In this document: piece by piece, positions 24,600 through 33,502 of the stretch
Layout: every line of letters starts with the position of its first letter
Position numbering within the stretch: position 1 is the first letter of the stretch
Assembly (NCBI RefSeq): GCF_900163635.1
Contig: NZ_FUID01000014.1
Span: forward strand, 1-64,000
Reading direction: 5' to 3'
DNA: 64,000 nucleotides
Origin: Leucobacter sp. 7(1)
GTDB taxonomy: Bacteria; Actinomycetota; Actinomycetes; Actinomycetales; Microbacteriaceae
Made by a program: the position numbers and the translations under genes
The notes under the pieces: model-generated
Databases searched by the model: none
What the model saw: the letters and a program-made list of their open reading frames with translations, nothing else
What the model was told of the DNA's origin: nothing

Positions 24600-26261
24600 A
24601 TGACACATTCGCGGCAGCACACCCCAATCGATCGCGTCGCAGAGGCGTGGGTGGACACCCTCGTGGCGCACGATCCCACGATCGGCACCTACATCGGCCG
24701 GAACGGTGGCGGGCTGCCGGACTACTCGCCTGAGGGGGCCGCGGCCTTCGCGGATGCGCAACGGGGAACGCTTGCGGCACTTGACGCCGAGACCCCGGTC
24801 GACGCTGTAGACGCCGTGACCCGAGCGGACCTCACCGCGGAGTTGCGTCTCGGCCTTGCGCAGAGTGAGGCGGGGGAGGATCTGCGCGATCTCAACGTGA
24901 TCGAGTCGCCGTTGCAGCAGATCCGGGACAGTTTCGACCTCATGCCGACGGCGACGGATGCGGACTGGGCTGAGATCGGGGAACGCCTGCGCGCGGTGCC
25001 CGCCGCACTCGACGGCTACCGGGCGTCCCTCGCGCTCGGCGCAGAGCGCGGCCTTGCCCCGGCGCTCCGCCAGGTGACCGAGGTCGCCGCTCAGTCGCGG
25101 CGCACCGCGGGCACGGCCGCGGCACCCGGTTTCTTCGGGCAGCTTGTTGCAGGTCGCGGTGCGGAACTTGAAGCCGCGGCCCTCGCCGCCGCGCGTGCCT
25201 ACGCCGAGTGCGCAGACTTCCTCGTGACCGATCTCGCCCCCCGTGCGACACTGGACGACGCGTTCGGCCGTGAGCGCTACGCACTCGCCTCGGAAGCGTT
25301 CCTCGGGGCGCGCGTGGACCTTGATGAGACCTACGAGTGGGGGCTCGACGAGCTCGCGCGCATGGTCGACGAACAGGAGCGGATCGCCGCGGAGATCGTT
25401 GGCGGCGCGCGACACCCGGGAATCGTGGCTGAGGCGATCGCATTGCTCGAACGCGACGAGAGCCGCAAGCTGCACGGCACCGACGCGCTGCAGCGGTGGA
25501 TGCAGGAGACGAGCGACCGGGCCGTGGCGGAGCTTGGTGCCACGCAGTTCGACATCCCGCAGGAGATCCGTGCGCTCGAATGCATGATCGCACCCACCCA
25601 GGAAGGCGGGATTTACTACACGGGGCCGAGCGACGACTTCTCACGGCCGGGCCGCATGTGGTGGTCGGTGCCCGAGGGTGTCACAGAGTTCGATACTTGG
25701 CGCGAACTCACGACCGTGTATCACGAAGGCGTTCCGGGGCACCATCTCCAGATCGGCCAGGCTGTGGTGAACCGCGGCACGCTGAACGAGTGGCGGCGCC
25801 AGCTCGCGGGAACCTCGGGCCACGCTGAGGGCTGGGCGCTCTACGCGGAGCGACTCATGGAGCAGCTCGGCTACCTCGATGATCCGGCGGATCGCCTGGG
25901 CATGCTCGACGGCCAGCGCATGCGCGCGGCGCGGGTGGTACTCGACATCGGCGTGCACCTCGGCAAACCGCATCCGGACGGCGGGACCTGGGATGGTGAT
26001 AAAGCGTTTGCGTTCATGGCGCAGCACGTCAACATGAACGACGGCTTCGTGCGCTTCGAGGTGCTGCGCTACCTGGGCTGGGCGGGCCAGGCCCCCTCGT
26101 ATAAGGTGGGCCAGCGCATCTGGGAGCAGCTGCGTGACGAGGCCGCAGCGGGTGCAGGATCCGGTTTCGATATCCGCGGATTCCACCGCGACGCCCTCGC
26201 GCTCGGTGGAGTGCGACTGGACACGCTGCAGCGCTCGCTGCGCGGCGAGCTCGGCGCGTGA
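24600..26261 (+). CDS. DUF885 family protein, probable zinc metallohydrolase
   Basis: A 553-residue DUF885 protein. The family carries a zinc-peptidase-like HExxH, here VYHEGVPGHHLQIGQ, with a downstream Glu in GHAEGWALYAERLM as probable third ligand. Most members are uncharacterised and some act as peptidases. No signal peptide or membrane segment is seen, so it should be cytoplasmic. The start codon is 6 bases from a TAGGCT -10, suggesting a leaderless message. Its stop overlaps the YchJ gene by 4 bases, so the two form an operon. Confidence 0.85.
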   Translation: MTHSRQHTPIDRVAEAWVDTLVAHDPTIGTYIGRNGGGLPDYSPEGAAAFADAQRGTLAALDAETPVDAVDAVTRADLTAELRLGLAQSEAGEDLRDLNVIESPLQQIRDSFDLMPTATDADWAEIGERLRAVPAALDGYRASLALGAERGLAPALRQVTEVAAQSRRTAGTAAAPGFFGQLVAGRGAELEAAALAAARAYAECADFLVTDLAPRATLDDAFGRERYALASEAFLGARVDLDETYEWGLDELARMVDEQERIAAEIVGGARHPGIVAEAIALLERDESRKLHGTDALQRWMQETSDRAVAELGATQFDIPQEIRALECMIAPTQEGGIYYTGPSDDFSRPGRMWWSVPEGVTEFDTWRELTTVYHEGVPGHHLQIGQAVVNRGTLNEWRRQLAGTSGHAEGWALYAERLMEQLGYLDDPADRLGMLDGQRMRAARVVLDIGVHLGKPHPDGGTWDGDKAFAFMAQHVNMNDGFVRFEVLRYLGWAGQAPSYKVGQRIWEQLRDEAAAGAGSGFDIRGFHRDALALGGVRLDTLQRSLRGELGA

Positions 26262-26653
26262 CCGCGAAAGCTGTGCCCGCCCTCTGTCCGTGTGGCAGCG
26301 GCGACGCGTACGCACAGTGCTGCGGTCCGCTGCACGACGGCAGCCCCGCGCCGACGGCCGCGCGCCTCATGCGCTCGCGCTTCAGCGCCTTCGCGCTCGG
26401 CCAACAGGAGTACCTGCTCAGCAGCTGGGATCCGAGCACCCGGCCCGAGGAACTCACACTTGACGACACGATTGAGTGGCGTCGGTTGTTCATCTCGGAC
26501 ACCTCCGCGGGAGGCGAAGACGACAACCACGGCTGGGTGGCGTTTACCGCGATCGGGAGGACGCCTGCGGGGCGTTTCGAGCAGGCGGAACGCAGCTTCT
26601 TCCTCCGCGGTGCCGACGGTCACTGGCGCTATGTGGACGGGGAAGAACGCTAG
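26258..26653 (+). CDS. YchJ family protein with SEC-C zinc motif (UPF0225)
   Basis: A 131-residue YchJ protein. The N-terminal SEC-C motif CPCGSGDAYAQCCGPLHDG supplies cysteines for a small zinc site, and the rest is the NTF2-like YchJ core (PTAARLMRSRFSAFALGQQEYLLSSW). The function is not established. The GTG start overlaps the DUF885 stop by 4 bases. Confidence 0.85.
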   Translation: MTAKAVPALCPCGSGDAYAQCCGPLHDGSPAPTAARLMRSRFSAFALGQQEYLLSSWDPSTRPEELTLDDTIEWRRLFISDTSAGGEDDNHGWVAFTAIGRTPAGRFEQAERSFFLRGADGHWRYVDGEER

Positions 26654-26685
26654 CGCGCCGGATCCGGCACGGCCGCTCGCACCAC

Positions 26686-26691
26686 TACAGT
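26686..26691 (+). promoter_or_regulatory. -10 element, probable leaderless promoter of the oxidoreductase gene
   Basis: TACAGT begins 13 bases before the ATG at 26699. Confidence 0.4.
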
Positions 26692-26698
26692 TGTGCTC

Positions 26699-28303
26699 AT
26701 GGTCAATGAAGCCTTGGAGTACACGCACGACGTCGTCATCGTCGGAGGCGGGCACAACGCGCTCGTCGCCGCAGCCTATCTCGCACGGGCGGGGAAACGG
26801 ACGGTGGTGCTCGAACGCCTTGATCACTTTGGCGGTGCCGCGGTGTCCGAGGAACCCTGGCCGGGGGTCGAGGCGCGGCTGTCTCGCTACTCCTATCTGG
26901 TGAGCCTGTTGCCGCAGCAGATCGTGGCGGATCTTGGCCTCAAGCTTGAACTCGCGCGCCGACGCTACTCCTCGTATACGCCTGATCCGGCGGATCCGAG
27001 CCGCGGCATCCTCGTCGACAACGGGGATGCGGCAGCGACAACCGCATCGTTTGCGCGTGTGACGGGGGACGCCGCGGAGGCGGAACGCTTCGACGCGTTC
27101 TATGCGCGGCTCGTACCCGTCGCCGAGCTGCTGTTCCCCACGGTAACGGACCCGCTGGTGCGGCGCTCGGAGCTGCAGCGGCGACTCGGGGATGACACGC
27201 TGTGGGCGGAGCTTTTCGAGCGGCCACTCGGCGGCCTGATCCGAGATTCGCTGACAACTGACATTGCTCGGGGGATCGCTCTCACCGATGGCTTGATCGG
27301 GACCTTCGCGACGGCAGATGATCCGTCGCTGCGGCAGAACAAGTGTTTCTTGTACCACGTGATCGGCGGCGGAACCGGAGACTGGGACGTGCCCGTCGGG
27401 GGGATGGGGCGCGTGAGCGGTGAATTGGAACGGGCCGCCCGGGAATCGGGGGCGGAGCTCCGTGGCGGGGCCGAGGTGCGCGCCATCACGGCCGACGGCA
27501 CCGTGCGGCTCAGCGATCCGGCGGCCGATCCCGTGCGCGGGCGACTTGTCCTCAGCGGCGTCGGCCCGGCGGTCCTCGAACGCCTCCTGTCGGAAGGGAA
27601 CGCCCCGGCCGCCGCTGTACGGGAGGCCCCGGAGCGCCCCGAGGGGGCGCAGGTGAAGATCAACATGCTGCTGAGCCGACTCCCGAAGCTGCGTGACTCC
27701 GAGGTCGATCCGCGCGCCGCGTTCGCCGGTACCTTCCACATCAACGAGACCTTCACCCAGCTCGAGGAGGCGCACGCTGCCGCGACGGCTGGAGGGCTTC
27801 CCGCTCCGATCCCGGCCGAGATCTACTGCCACTCCCTGACGGACCCGTCGATCCTGAGCCCGGAGCTCCAGGCCGCCGGAGTCCAAACGCTCACGCTGTT
27901 CGGGCTCCATGTGCCGGATCGGCTCGTGACCGGGGACACCAACGCTGAACTGCGCGCGGAGCTGCTCGCCGCGGCGCAGCGCTCCCTCGACTCGGTGCTC
28001 GCCGAGCCCATCGCCGACTGCATCTTCATCGCCCCGGACGGCTCGCCGTGCATCGAGGCGCGCACCACCGCCGACCTCGAGGAATCCCTCGGCATGATCG
28101 GCGGGGATATCTTCCACGGTGCCCTGTCGTGGCCGTGGGCGGAGGACGATGAGACCCTCGACACCCCTGCCGCGCGCTGGGGCGTCGACACTGCGCTGCC
28201 GAACCTGCTCGTGTGCGGCTCAGGGGCCCGGCGCGGCGGTGCCGTCAGCGGGATCGGCGGCCATAACGCGGCGCACGCCGCGCTGGAGTTGCTCGCGGAG
28301 TAG
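26699..28303 (+). CDS. FAD-dependent oxidoreductase of the phytoene desaturase/carotenoid isomerase type
   Basis: A 534-residue flavoprotein. The N-terminal dinucleotide-binding motif VVIVGGGHNALVAAAYLARAG and the C-terminal family segment (NLLVCGSGARRGGAVSGIGGHNAA) place it with phytoene-desaturase-like NAD(P)/FAD oxidoreductases such as the PYROXD2 group. No carotenoid genes are adjacent, so carotenoid synthesis is not supported. ATG 26699 fits a leaderless promoter; a GTG at 26693 is the alternative start. Confidence 0.83.
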   Translation: MVNEALEYTHDVVIVGGGHNALVAAAYLARAGKRTVVLERLDHFGGAAVSEEPWPGVEARLSRYSYLVSLLPQQIVADLGLKLELARRRYSSYTPDPADPSRGILVDNGDAAATTASFARVTGDAAEAERFDAFYARLVPVAELLFPTVTDPLVRRSELQRRLGDDTLWAELFERPLGGLIRDSLTTDIARGIALTDGLIGTFATADDPSLRQNKCFLYHVIGGGTGDWDVPVGGMGRVSGELERAARESGAELRGGAEVRAITADGTVRLSDPAADPVRGRLVLSGVGPAVLERLLSEGNAPAAAVREAPERPEGAQVKINMLLSRLPKLRDSEVDPRAAFAGTFHINETFTQLEEAHAAATAGGLPAPIPAEIYCHSLTDPSILSPELQAAGVQTLTLFGLHVPDRLVTGDTNAELRAELLAAAQRSLDSVLAEPIADCIFIAPDGSPCIEARTTADLEESLGMIGGDIFHGALSWPWAEDDETLDTPAARWGVDTALPNLLVCGSGARRGGAVSGIGGHNAAHAALELLAE

Positions 28304-28330
28304 CGCACGCTGGAGTGGGGGCGGGCTGGT

Positions 28331-28356
28331 GCCGCGCGGGCCGCAGCCCGCGCGGC
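28331..28356. terminator. Bidirectional terminator hairpin
   Basis: GCCGCGCGGGC (28331-28341) pairs perfectly with GCCCGCGCGGC (28346-28356) around a CGCA loop, between the convergent oxidoreductase and aminopeptidase genes. Confidence 0.6.
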
Positions 28357-28362
28357 TGACGC

Positions 28363-29760
28363 CTACGCCTGCGCGTCGCGGATCCAGGCCTCAACGTCGT
28401 CTGCGGTGCGCGGGATCCCGGCAGAGAGATTCACGCAGCCGTCCTCGGTGACAACGATGTCGTCCTCGATGCGCACGCCGATGCCGCGGAACTCAGCGGG
28501 CACAGTGAGGTCGTCGGGCTGGAAGTACAGGCCGGGTTCGATCGTGAAGACCATACCGGGCTCCAGGACGCCCTCCATGTACATCTCGCGCCGCGCCTGC
28601 GCGCAGTCGTGCACGTCGAGGCCGAGGTGGTGACTCGTGCCGTGCACCATGTAGCGGCGGTAGTAGGCCGTGCCGTCGTCCTCGGGCAGGAAGCCCCAGT
28701 CGCGGGTGTGTCGTTCGATCACCTGCATCGCTGCCGCGTGGACATCGCTGAACCGGATGCCGGGCCGCACGATCGCGCGCGCAGCGTCGGCCGCTTCGAG
28801 TACCGCGTCGTACACGCGCCGCTGCACCTCCCTGAAGGTACCGGAAACCGGGACCGTGCGCGTGATGTCGGCGGTGTAGAGGCTATCGAGTTCGATGCCC
28901 GCGTCGAGCAGCAGCAGGTCGCCGCTGCGCACGGGGCCGTCGTTGCGGATCCAGTGCAGCGTGCAAGCGTGGGGGCCGGACGCCGCAATCGTCTCGTAGC
29001 CGACAGTGTTGCCGTCGAGGCGGGCGCGCTGGTTGAACACGCCCTCGACGATGCGCTCGCCGCGGGGGTGCGCGCTCGCCGCGGGGAGCGCGGCGAGCAC
29101 CTCCGTGAAGCCTGTCGCCGTTGCGTCGACCGCGGCCTGCATCTCGTTGAGCTCGAAGGGGTCCTTCACGAGGCGCAGTTCGGAGGTGGCGCGCGCCAGC
29201 TCGGCGTCGTCGAGTGTGCGGTCGGCATCACCGGGAACAAAATCTGCGAGGTGCGCGGTCGCGATGCCGAGCGCCGCAGCGACCTGGCCGAGGGAGGGTC
29301 GGGGGCCGATCCAGAACTCGCCGATCTCCGGGTTCGCGAAAAACTCGTCGCTGTCGCGGCCCGCGCGCTCGCGGAAGTACAGGGTGGCGGTGTGGCTGGT
29401 GTCGCCCGCTGCGGGATCCTGCGCCGGATCCAGCACGAGGATCGCGCCGGGCTCGCTCTCCGAGCCCCAACCGGTGAGGTGGGCGAAGGCGCTGTGCGCG
29501 CGGTACTGGTAGAACGTGTCGTTCGAGCGCTGCTTCATCGCGCCCGCAGCGATAACGAGGCGTTCGCCCACGAACTGGGCGGCGAGTGTGGTGCGGCGTC
29601 TTGCAGCGAACGGTGCCACGGGGAGTTCAGCGGGAAGCGAGGTGGGCTGCTCTGCCCAGCCGCTGGAGATGAACTCCGCGAAGCCGCGTGTCTGCGGGGT
29701 GGTGCTGCGGTTACTGTTGTCGATTTCGACCTCGTGAGTCGTCTGCGCGGTATCGGTCAT
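28363..29760 (-). CDS. pepP: Xaa-Pro aminopeptidase (aminopeptidase P, M24B)
   Basis: A 465-residue cytosolic aminopeptidase that removes the residue before a proline. It has the aminopeptidase P N-terminal domain (about 45-190) and the pita-bread M24 catalytic domain with metal ligands in LLLDAGIELDSLYTADITRT (both Asp), the His in MVHGTSHHLGLDVHD, and Glu in FTIEPGLYF and GIRIEDD-type segments. The ATG follows GAAGAT (29767-29772 on this strand) by 6 bases, a weak leaderless arrangement. It diverges from the PHP gene. Confidence 0.9.
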   Translation of the reverse strand: MTDTAQTTHEVEIDNSNRSTTPQTRGFAEFISSGWAEQPTSLPAELPVAPFAARRRTTLAAQFVGERLVIAAGAMKQRSNDTFYQYRAHSAFAHLTGWGSESEPGAILVLDPAQDPAAGDTSHTATLYFRERAGRDSDEFFANPEIGEFWIGPRPSLGQVAAALGIATAHLADFVPGDADRTLDDAELARATSELRLVKDPFELNEMQAAVDATATGFTEVLAALPAASAHPRGERIVEGVFNQRARLDGNTVGYETIAASGPHACTLHWIRNDGPVRSGDLLLLDAGIELDSLYTADITRTVPVSGTFREVQRRVYDAVLEAADAARAIVRPGIRFSDVHAAAMQVIERHTRDWGFLPEDDGTAYYRRYMVHGTSHHLGLDVHDCAQARREMYMEGVLEPGMVFTIEPGLYFQPDDLTVPAEFRGIGVRIEDDIVVTEDGCVNLSAGIPRTADDVEAWIRDAQA

Positions 29761-29804
29761 GCCCCCATCTTCTCACTCAGAGATGCGTGGACGCGGTGCA
29801 GACA

Positions 29805-29810
29805 TAGAAT
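29805..29810 (+). promoter_or_regulatory. -10 element, probable leaderless promoter of the PHP gene
   Basis: TAGAAT begins 13 bases before the ATG at 29818, within the 57-base divergent gap to the aminopeptidase gene. Confidence 0.5.
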
Positions 29811-29817
29811 GATTCTT

Positions 29818-30669
29818 ATGGCAGATTCCGGAGCGACGCGTGCGTATGACCTGCACACGCACTCTGTGCACTCCGACGGGACGACGCGGCCCGAGGAGAT
29901 CGCGCGCGAGGCCGCTGATCTGGGGCTCGCGGGCTTTGCGCTCACGGACCACGACACGATCTCCGGGTGGGGCGAGGCGCGCGAGGCGGCCGCTGCGCAC
30001 GGGATCGAGTTCATCCCCGGGATGGAGCTCACCACCCAGCACGCCGGGTACTCCCGCCACCTGCTGGGGTATGGCATGGACCCGGCCGCCGCGGAGCTGT
30101 TCGCGGCACTCGAACACGTGCGCAGCGCCCGGATCGAGCGCGCCCGTGAAATGGTGCGCCGAGTGTCCCTGGACTACGCGATTCGGTGGGAAGACGTGGT
30201 GGGGGATGGAGACGCCCGCACTGTGGGTCGGCCGCACGTGGCCGACGCACTTGTCGCGGGTGGGTATTTCCCGGACCGCAGCACGGCGTTCGAGGTGGCT
30301 CTCCACCCCGGGTCCCCGTACTACCTTGGCACCTACGCGCTCGACACAAGTGACACGATCCGGATGGTGCGCAGAGCCGGGGGAGTTGCCGTGCTTGCTC
30401 ATCCGGCCGCGATCCGGCAGCGCAGTGCGGCCACCCCGAAAGACATTGCGGAGCTCGCGAGTGCGGGACTCTGGGGCGTCGAACTCGACCACCCTGAGAA
30501 CCGCGAGGACTGGTTGCCGCCGCTTGTCGCCGCCGTTGCCGAGCTCGGGCTGGAGACGACGGGCGCGAGCGACTACCACGGTGCGGGCAAAGCGAACCGG
30601 CTCGGGCAACGTACGACGCCGGGCCCCGTTGTTGACCGGCTCCGCGCAGGCCTCACCGTGTCGAGCTAG
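29818..30669 (+). CDS. PHP-domain phosphoesterase (RNase AM / nucleoside bisphosphatase type)
   Basis: A 283-residue PHP protein. Metal ligands are present in YDLHTHSVHSDGT, LTDHDTISGW, FIPGMELTT, LAHPAAIR and TGASDYHG. Relatives such as YciV hydrolyse 3',5'-nucleoside bisphosphates or trim the 5' ends of RNA. The frame is open much further upstream, but that part is antisense to the aminopeptidase gene; ATG 29818 with its -10 is the natural start. Confidence 0.88.
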   Translation: MADSGATRAYDLHTHSVHSDGTTRPEEIAREAADLGLAGFALTDHDTISGWGEAREAAAAHGIEFIPGMELTTQHAGYSRHLLGYGMDPAAAELFAALEHVRSARIERAREMVRRVSLDYAIRWEDVVGDGDARTVGRPHVADALVAGGYFPDRSTAFEVALHPGSPYYLGTYALDTSDTIRMVRRAGGVAVLAHPAAIRQRSAATPKDIAELASAGLWGVELDHPENREDWLPPLVAAVAELGLETTGASDYHGAGKANRLGQRTTPGPVVDRLRAGLTVSS

Positions 30670-30691
30670 CTGCGTTCTGCCCGCACCACCC

Positions 30692-31546
30692 TCAGCCGAG
30701 GAACGCGGCAACCCGGGCGTTAAAAGCCTCGGGCGCGGTAATGAACCCCGCGTGCACGGGGATCGTTGAGAACTCCGCGCGGGGCAGGTGCGCCGTGACC
30801 CAGCGCTCGGCAGCTGCGGCCCAGCTGTCCTGTGCAAGGAAGAGCAGTGGCTTGCCGCTGTCGTGGTACGCGACGGCGGGGGCTGTGAGGTCCGTGGCGA
30901 GGCCCTCGACGCCCGTGATGATTGCGATGTGCTCGGGAGTGCGGGCACCGTCTGCGATCAGCCGCGCCACCGCGGGCTCCGCGGCTGCATCGGCAGGGTC
31001 CACGCCGAGTGCATCGCTCGCGATGTAGGCGAGGAAACCCGCGCGGTCGGTCGAGAGGAAGGTAATGTACGCGGGCAGCCCGTCGTGGCTGAGCGCCGCC
31101 TCGCCCCACTCAGCCGGGTCACGCGGATCGAAGGGGACACGCGGCGGTTCGTCGATGAGGATCAGCTTCGCAACCCGCTCGTGGCCGTGCTGCTCCAGGT
31201 ACGAGAGCACATCGAGCACGCCGAACGACCAACCGGCGAGCGCGAGGCCAGGGAGATCGAGCGCTTCGATGACGGCGGCGAGGTCGCGGCCGCGCTGCGG
31301 GAAGTTATTGCCGGTGAGCGGCTTGCTGGATTCGCCGTGGCCTCGGGGGTCGAGCGCAATCACCTCATAGCGCTCGGCCAGCTGAGTGAGCTGGTGCACA
31401 AACACCTCGCCCGAAAAGTTCCAGCCGGGCACCAGCAGCAGTGGGGTGCCGGATCCGGCCCGGAGCACGCGGAGCTCAACATCAGGGGCCACGGAAATGC
31501 GCTCCGCAATGACGGTGTCGGGCAGCGGCGGGAAGTGAATGCTCAT
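30692..31546 (-). CDS. Alpha/beta hydrolase
   Basis: A 284-residue alpha/beta-fold hydrolase. The oxyanion region LLVPGWNFSGEVF, the nucleophile elbow AGWSFGVLD (Ser) and a C-terminal His near VHAGFITAPEAF give a likely triad. Substrate unknown. TAGCGT (31553-31558 on this strand) begins 12 bases before the ATG, so the mRNA is probably leaderless. It converges with the PHP gene, 22 bases apart. Confidence 0.85.
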   Translation of the reverse strand: MSIHFPPLPDTVIAERISVAPDVELRVLRAGSGTPLLLVPGWNFSGEVFVHQLTQLAERYEVIALDPRGHGESSKPLTGNNFPQRGRDLAAVIEALDLPGLALAGWSFGVLDVLSYLEQHGHERVAKLILIDEPPRVPFDPRDPAEWGEAALSHDGLPAYITFLSTDRAGFLAYIASDALGVDPADAAAEPAVARLIADGARTPEHIAIITGVEGLATDLTAPAVAYHDSGKPLLFLAQDSWAAAAERWVTAHLPRAEFSTIPVHAGFITAPEAFNARVAAFLG

Positions 31547-31552
31547 GCCCTC

Positions 31553-31558
31553 ACGCTA
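31553..31558 (-). promoter_or_regulatory. -10 element, probable leaderless promoter of the alpha/beta hydrolase gene
   Basis: TAGCGT on the minus strand begins 12 bases before the ATG at 31546. Confidence 0.45.
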
Positions 31559-31609
31559 CGGAGGATTCACGCCGTGCGGAAGCGTGTGTCGCCGTGTGAC
31601 GGGCCGGGC

Positions 31610-32239
31610 TTACTCAGTGATCGGGCTGGGGCTGTTGAGCGACACTGTGAGATGGGTGGTGACGTGCTGCACTACGCCGCCCACAGCAATCCAGCCGTTC
31701 GCCGCCGTTGCAAGAACATCGGCGAGATCCCCGTCGAGCCGCGTCGCAAAGTGGTCCGAGCCCGCGTAGACCCCCGCGGCCTTCGCCTCCTCGATTGCGG
31801 CGTAGATGGGGCTCATGTGATCCCCGGTCGACCCGCCGTCGAGCAGCGGGTACAGCGACCAGTGGGCCCGCGCACGGACACCGGTGGGCGCGAGCACCAC
31901 GGGCTCGGCTCCGAGCGCATCGACCCCGGCCGGAAGCGCGCACGCAAGTTCGCCGGGGCAGCCTCGCGACAGCAGGATCGCCGCCGACAGATGCGCCCCG
32001 CTCGCCGCGGCCGCCGCGATCACGTCCCGCAGGAACGCGAGCACGCGCGCCTCGGTCCCGCCCACAAACGTCGAAATATCGTTCGTCTCGATTGTGAGTT
32101 CGTCACGGTTTGCGTTAGCCAGTGCATCGAGAATGATCCGTACATAGTCCGAGTCGTAGACGGAGAGCGTGAAGCGCGCCCCCACGCCGTAGTCGACGGG
32201 GGAGAGGGCCGGGCTGAGATCAAGTGCATTCGTGGTCAC
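31610..32239 (-). CDS. YkoF-like thiamine/HMP-binding protein
   Basis: A 209-residue cytoplasmic protein built of two similar halves (GARFTLSVYDSDYVRIILDAL and GVRARAHWSLYPLL with SPIYAAIEEAKAAGVY), the architecture of Bacillus YkoF, which binds thiamine or its pyrimidine precursor. The GTG at 32239 follows TAGGGT by 7 bases, so it is probably leaderless; the frame extends upstream to 32296 without support. It is transcribed away from the TPP-riboswitch-controlled ABC importer, so it shares the pathway but should not be under the riboswitch. Confidence 0.72.
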   Translation of the reverse strand: MTTNALDLSPALSPVDYGVGARFTLSVYDSDYVRIILDALANANRDELTIETNDISTFVGGTEARVLAFLRDVIAAAAASGAHLSAAILLSRGCPGELACALPAGVDALGAEPVVLAPTGVRARAHWSLYPLLDGGSTGDHMSPIYAAIEEAKAAGVYAGSDHFATRLDGDLADVLATAANGWIAVGGVVQHVTTHLTVSLNSPSPITE

Positions 32240-32246
32240 GGGGACA

Positions 32247-32252
32247 ACCCTA
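32247..32252 (-). promoter_or_regulatory. -10 element, probable leaderless promoter of the YkoF-like gene
   Basis: TAGGGT on the minus strand begins 13 bases before the GTG at 32239. Confidence 0.4.
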
Positions 32253-32294
32253 GGAGATCCGACACCGAATCTGGAATCTGCTACGGTGTGGAGC

Positions 32295-32385
32295 ACACGG
32301 GAGTCCGGTAGGCCGGGCTGAGAGGAAAGTACTCAACTTTCGACCGTCGAACCTGATCTGGATCATGCCAGCGCAGGGAGACACT
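32295..32385 (+). ncRNA. TPP (THI-box) riboswitch
   Basis: The conserved THI-box segments are present in order: ACACGGGAGTCCGGT at the P2 side, GGCTGAGAGG, then ACCTGATCTGGATC and GCCAGCGCAGGGAGA. They form the pyrimidine- and pyrophosphate-binding arms of the thiamine pyrophosphate aptamer. A TACGGT hexamer at 32282-32287 can supply the -10. The ThiY gene starts 43 bases downstream, so TPP should lower expression of the importer. Confidence 0.92.
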
Positions 32386-32428
32386 CTTGAATTACCCGTG
32401 CCCCCTCAACGATTGAAAGGGCACGCAT

Positions 32429-33502
32429 ATGCGTCACCACACCCCTGTCCGCACACCACGACTCCTCGCCGCGGCCGCGGCGCTCGCCGCCGGAACGATC
32501 GCTTTCGCGGGGTGCGCGGCTCCGGCGTCCCCCGCTACGGGCGAGGGCGGATCCGGCACCGCAGCCGCGTCGGATCTGGCCCCGGTGACCTTCGCCCTTG
32601 ACTGGGCACCGAACACCAACCACATTGGTCTCTACGTTGCCGAGGCGGAGGGCTACTTTGCCGACGCCGGGCTGGACGTCGAGATTCTGCCGTACGGTTC
32701 GACCCCCGCCAGCCAGCTTGTCTCGGCCGGGGAAGCCGACTTTGGAATCGGGGGCCAGTCTGGTGTGCAGATGGCCCGCACCGCCGGGCTCGACGTGACC
32801 TCGGTGTACCGGATCACCCAAACAGACACCGGTCGGCTCGTGGTCCTGGGTGACCGCGAGGACCTGCAGCGGCCGAAGGATCTCGACGGGCTCGTGTTCG
32901 GTGGCTTTGGGGCCCCGCTGTTTGGCGCGCTCGCGAGTTCCACGATCCAAGGCGACGGCGGGACGGGGGACTTCGAAGAGGTTGTGCTCGACACCGGTGC
33001 CTACGAGGCGCTGTCGCAGGGGCGGATCGATTTCACTCTCTCCGTCGCGACCTGGGAAAACCTGCAGATGGACATCGATGGCCATCCCTACCGCGCCTGG
33101 CGCTACCAGGACTTTGGAGTCCCGGAGCAGCAGTCGACAGGCATCATTTCGAGCGACGCGTATTTGTCGGAGCACCCGGCTGAGGCACAGGCATTTGTGC
33201 GCGCCGTTGCCCAAGGGTATGAGTTCGCGGCACAGCACCCCGAGCAGGCGGCGGACATCCTGCTCGCCGCGAACCCGGACACGCTGGGTACAGCCGAGGA
33301 GCTTGTGCGCCGCAGCGCTGAGCTGATGGCGCAGGACGGCTACTTCGTGGCGCAGGACCGCGAGATCGGTGCGGTTGATCCCGCAGCCTGGGACGCGTTC
33401 GGCGCGTTCCTCTTCGCGGGCGGCTTCCTGACTGATGCCGAGGGGAAGCCGGTGACCGAGGAGCCGGACTGGTCAACGTACTACACCGACGACCTCCGGT
33501 AA
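32429..33502 (+). CDS. thiY: ABC importer substrate-binding lipoprotein for thiamine precursors (ThiY/NMT1-like)
   Basis: A 357-residue lipoprotein with a signal peptide and lipobox FAGC. The mature part is an NMT1/THI5-like binding protein (VTFALDWAPNTNHIGLYVAEAEGYF, then ADFGIGGQSGVQ), the family that captures pyrimidine precursors of thiamine such as formyl-aminopyrimidine. It directly follows the TPP riboswitch and GAAAGG. The permease start overlaps its stop, so the three importer genes form one operon. Confidence 0.88.
   Translation: MRHHTPVRTPRLLAAAAALAAGTIAFAGCAAPASPATGEGGSGTAAASDLAPVTFALDWAPNTNHIGLYVAEAEGYFADAGLDVEILPYGSTPASQLVSAGEADFGIGGQSGVQMARTAGLDVTSVYRITQTDTGRLVVLGDREDLQRPKDLDGLVFGGFGAPLFGALASSTIQGDGGTGDFEEVVLDTGAYEALSQGRIDFTLSVATWENLQMDIDGHPYRAWRYQDFGVPEQQSTGIISSDAYLSEHPAEAQAFVRAVAQGYEFAAQHPEQAADILLAANPDTLGTAEELVRRSAELMAQDGYFVAQDREIGAVDPAAWDAFGAFLFAGGFLTDAEGKPVTEEPDWSTYYTDDLR

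Noticed and set aside
26069-28117. 682-residue open frame on the minus strand
   Set aside because: It is antisense to DUF885, YchJ and the FAD oxidoreductase, all of which have clear motifs.
26699-28303. Possible carotenoid biosynthesis locus with the polyprenyl synthase at 7298
   Set aside because: The two genes are 18 kb apart and no phytoene synthase or other carotenoid gene is present.
28609-29817. Upstream extension of the PHP gene frame
   Set aside because: The extension is antisense to aminopeptidase P; the PHP domain and its promoter start at 29818.
30788-32311. 507-residue open frame on the plus strand
   Set aside because: It is antisense to the alpha/beta hydrolase and YkoF-like genes and lacks any recognisable motif.
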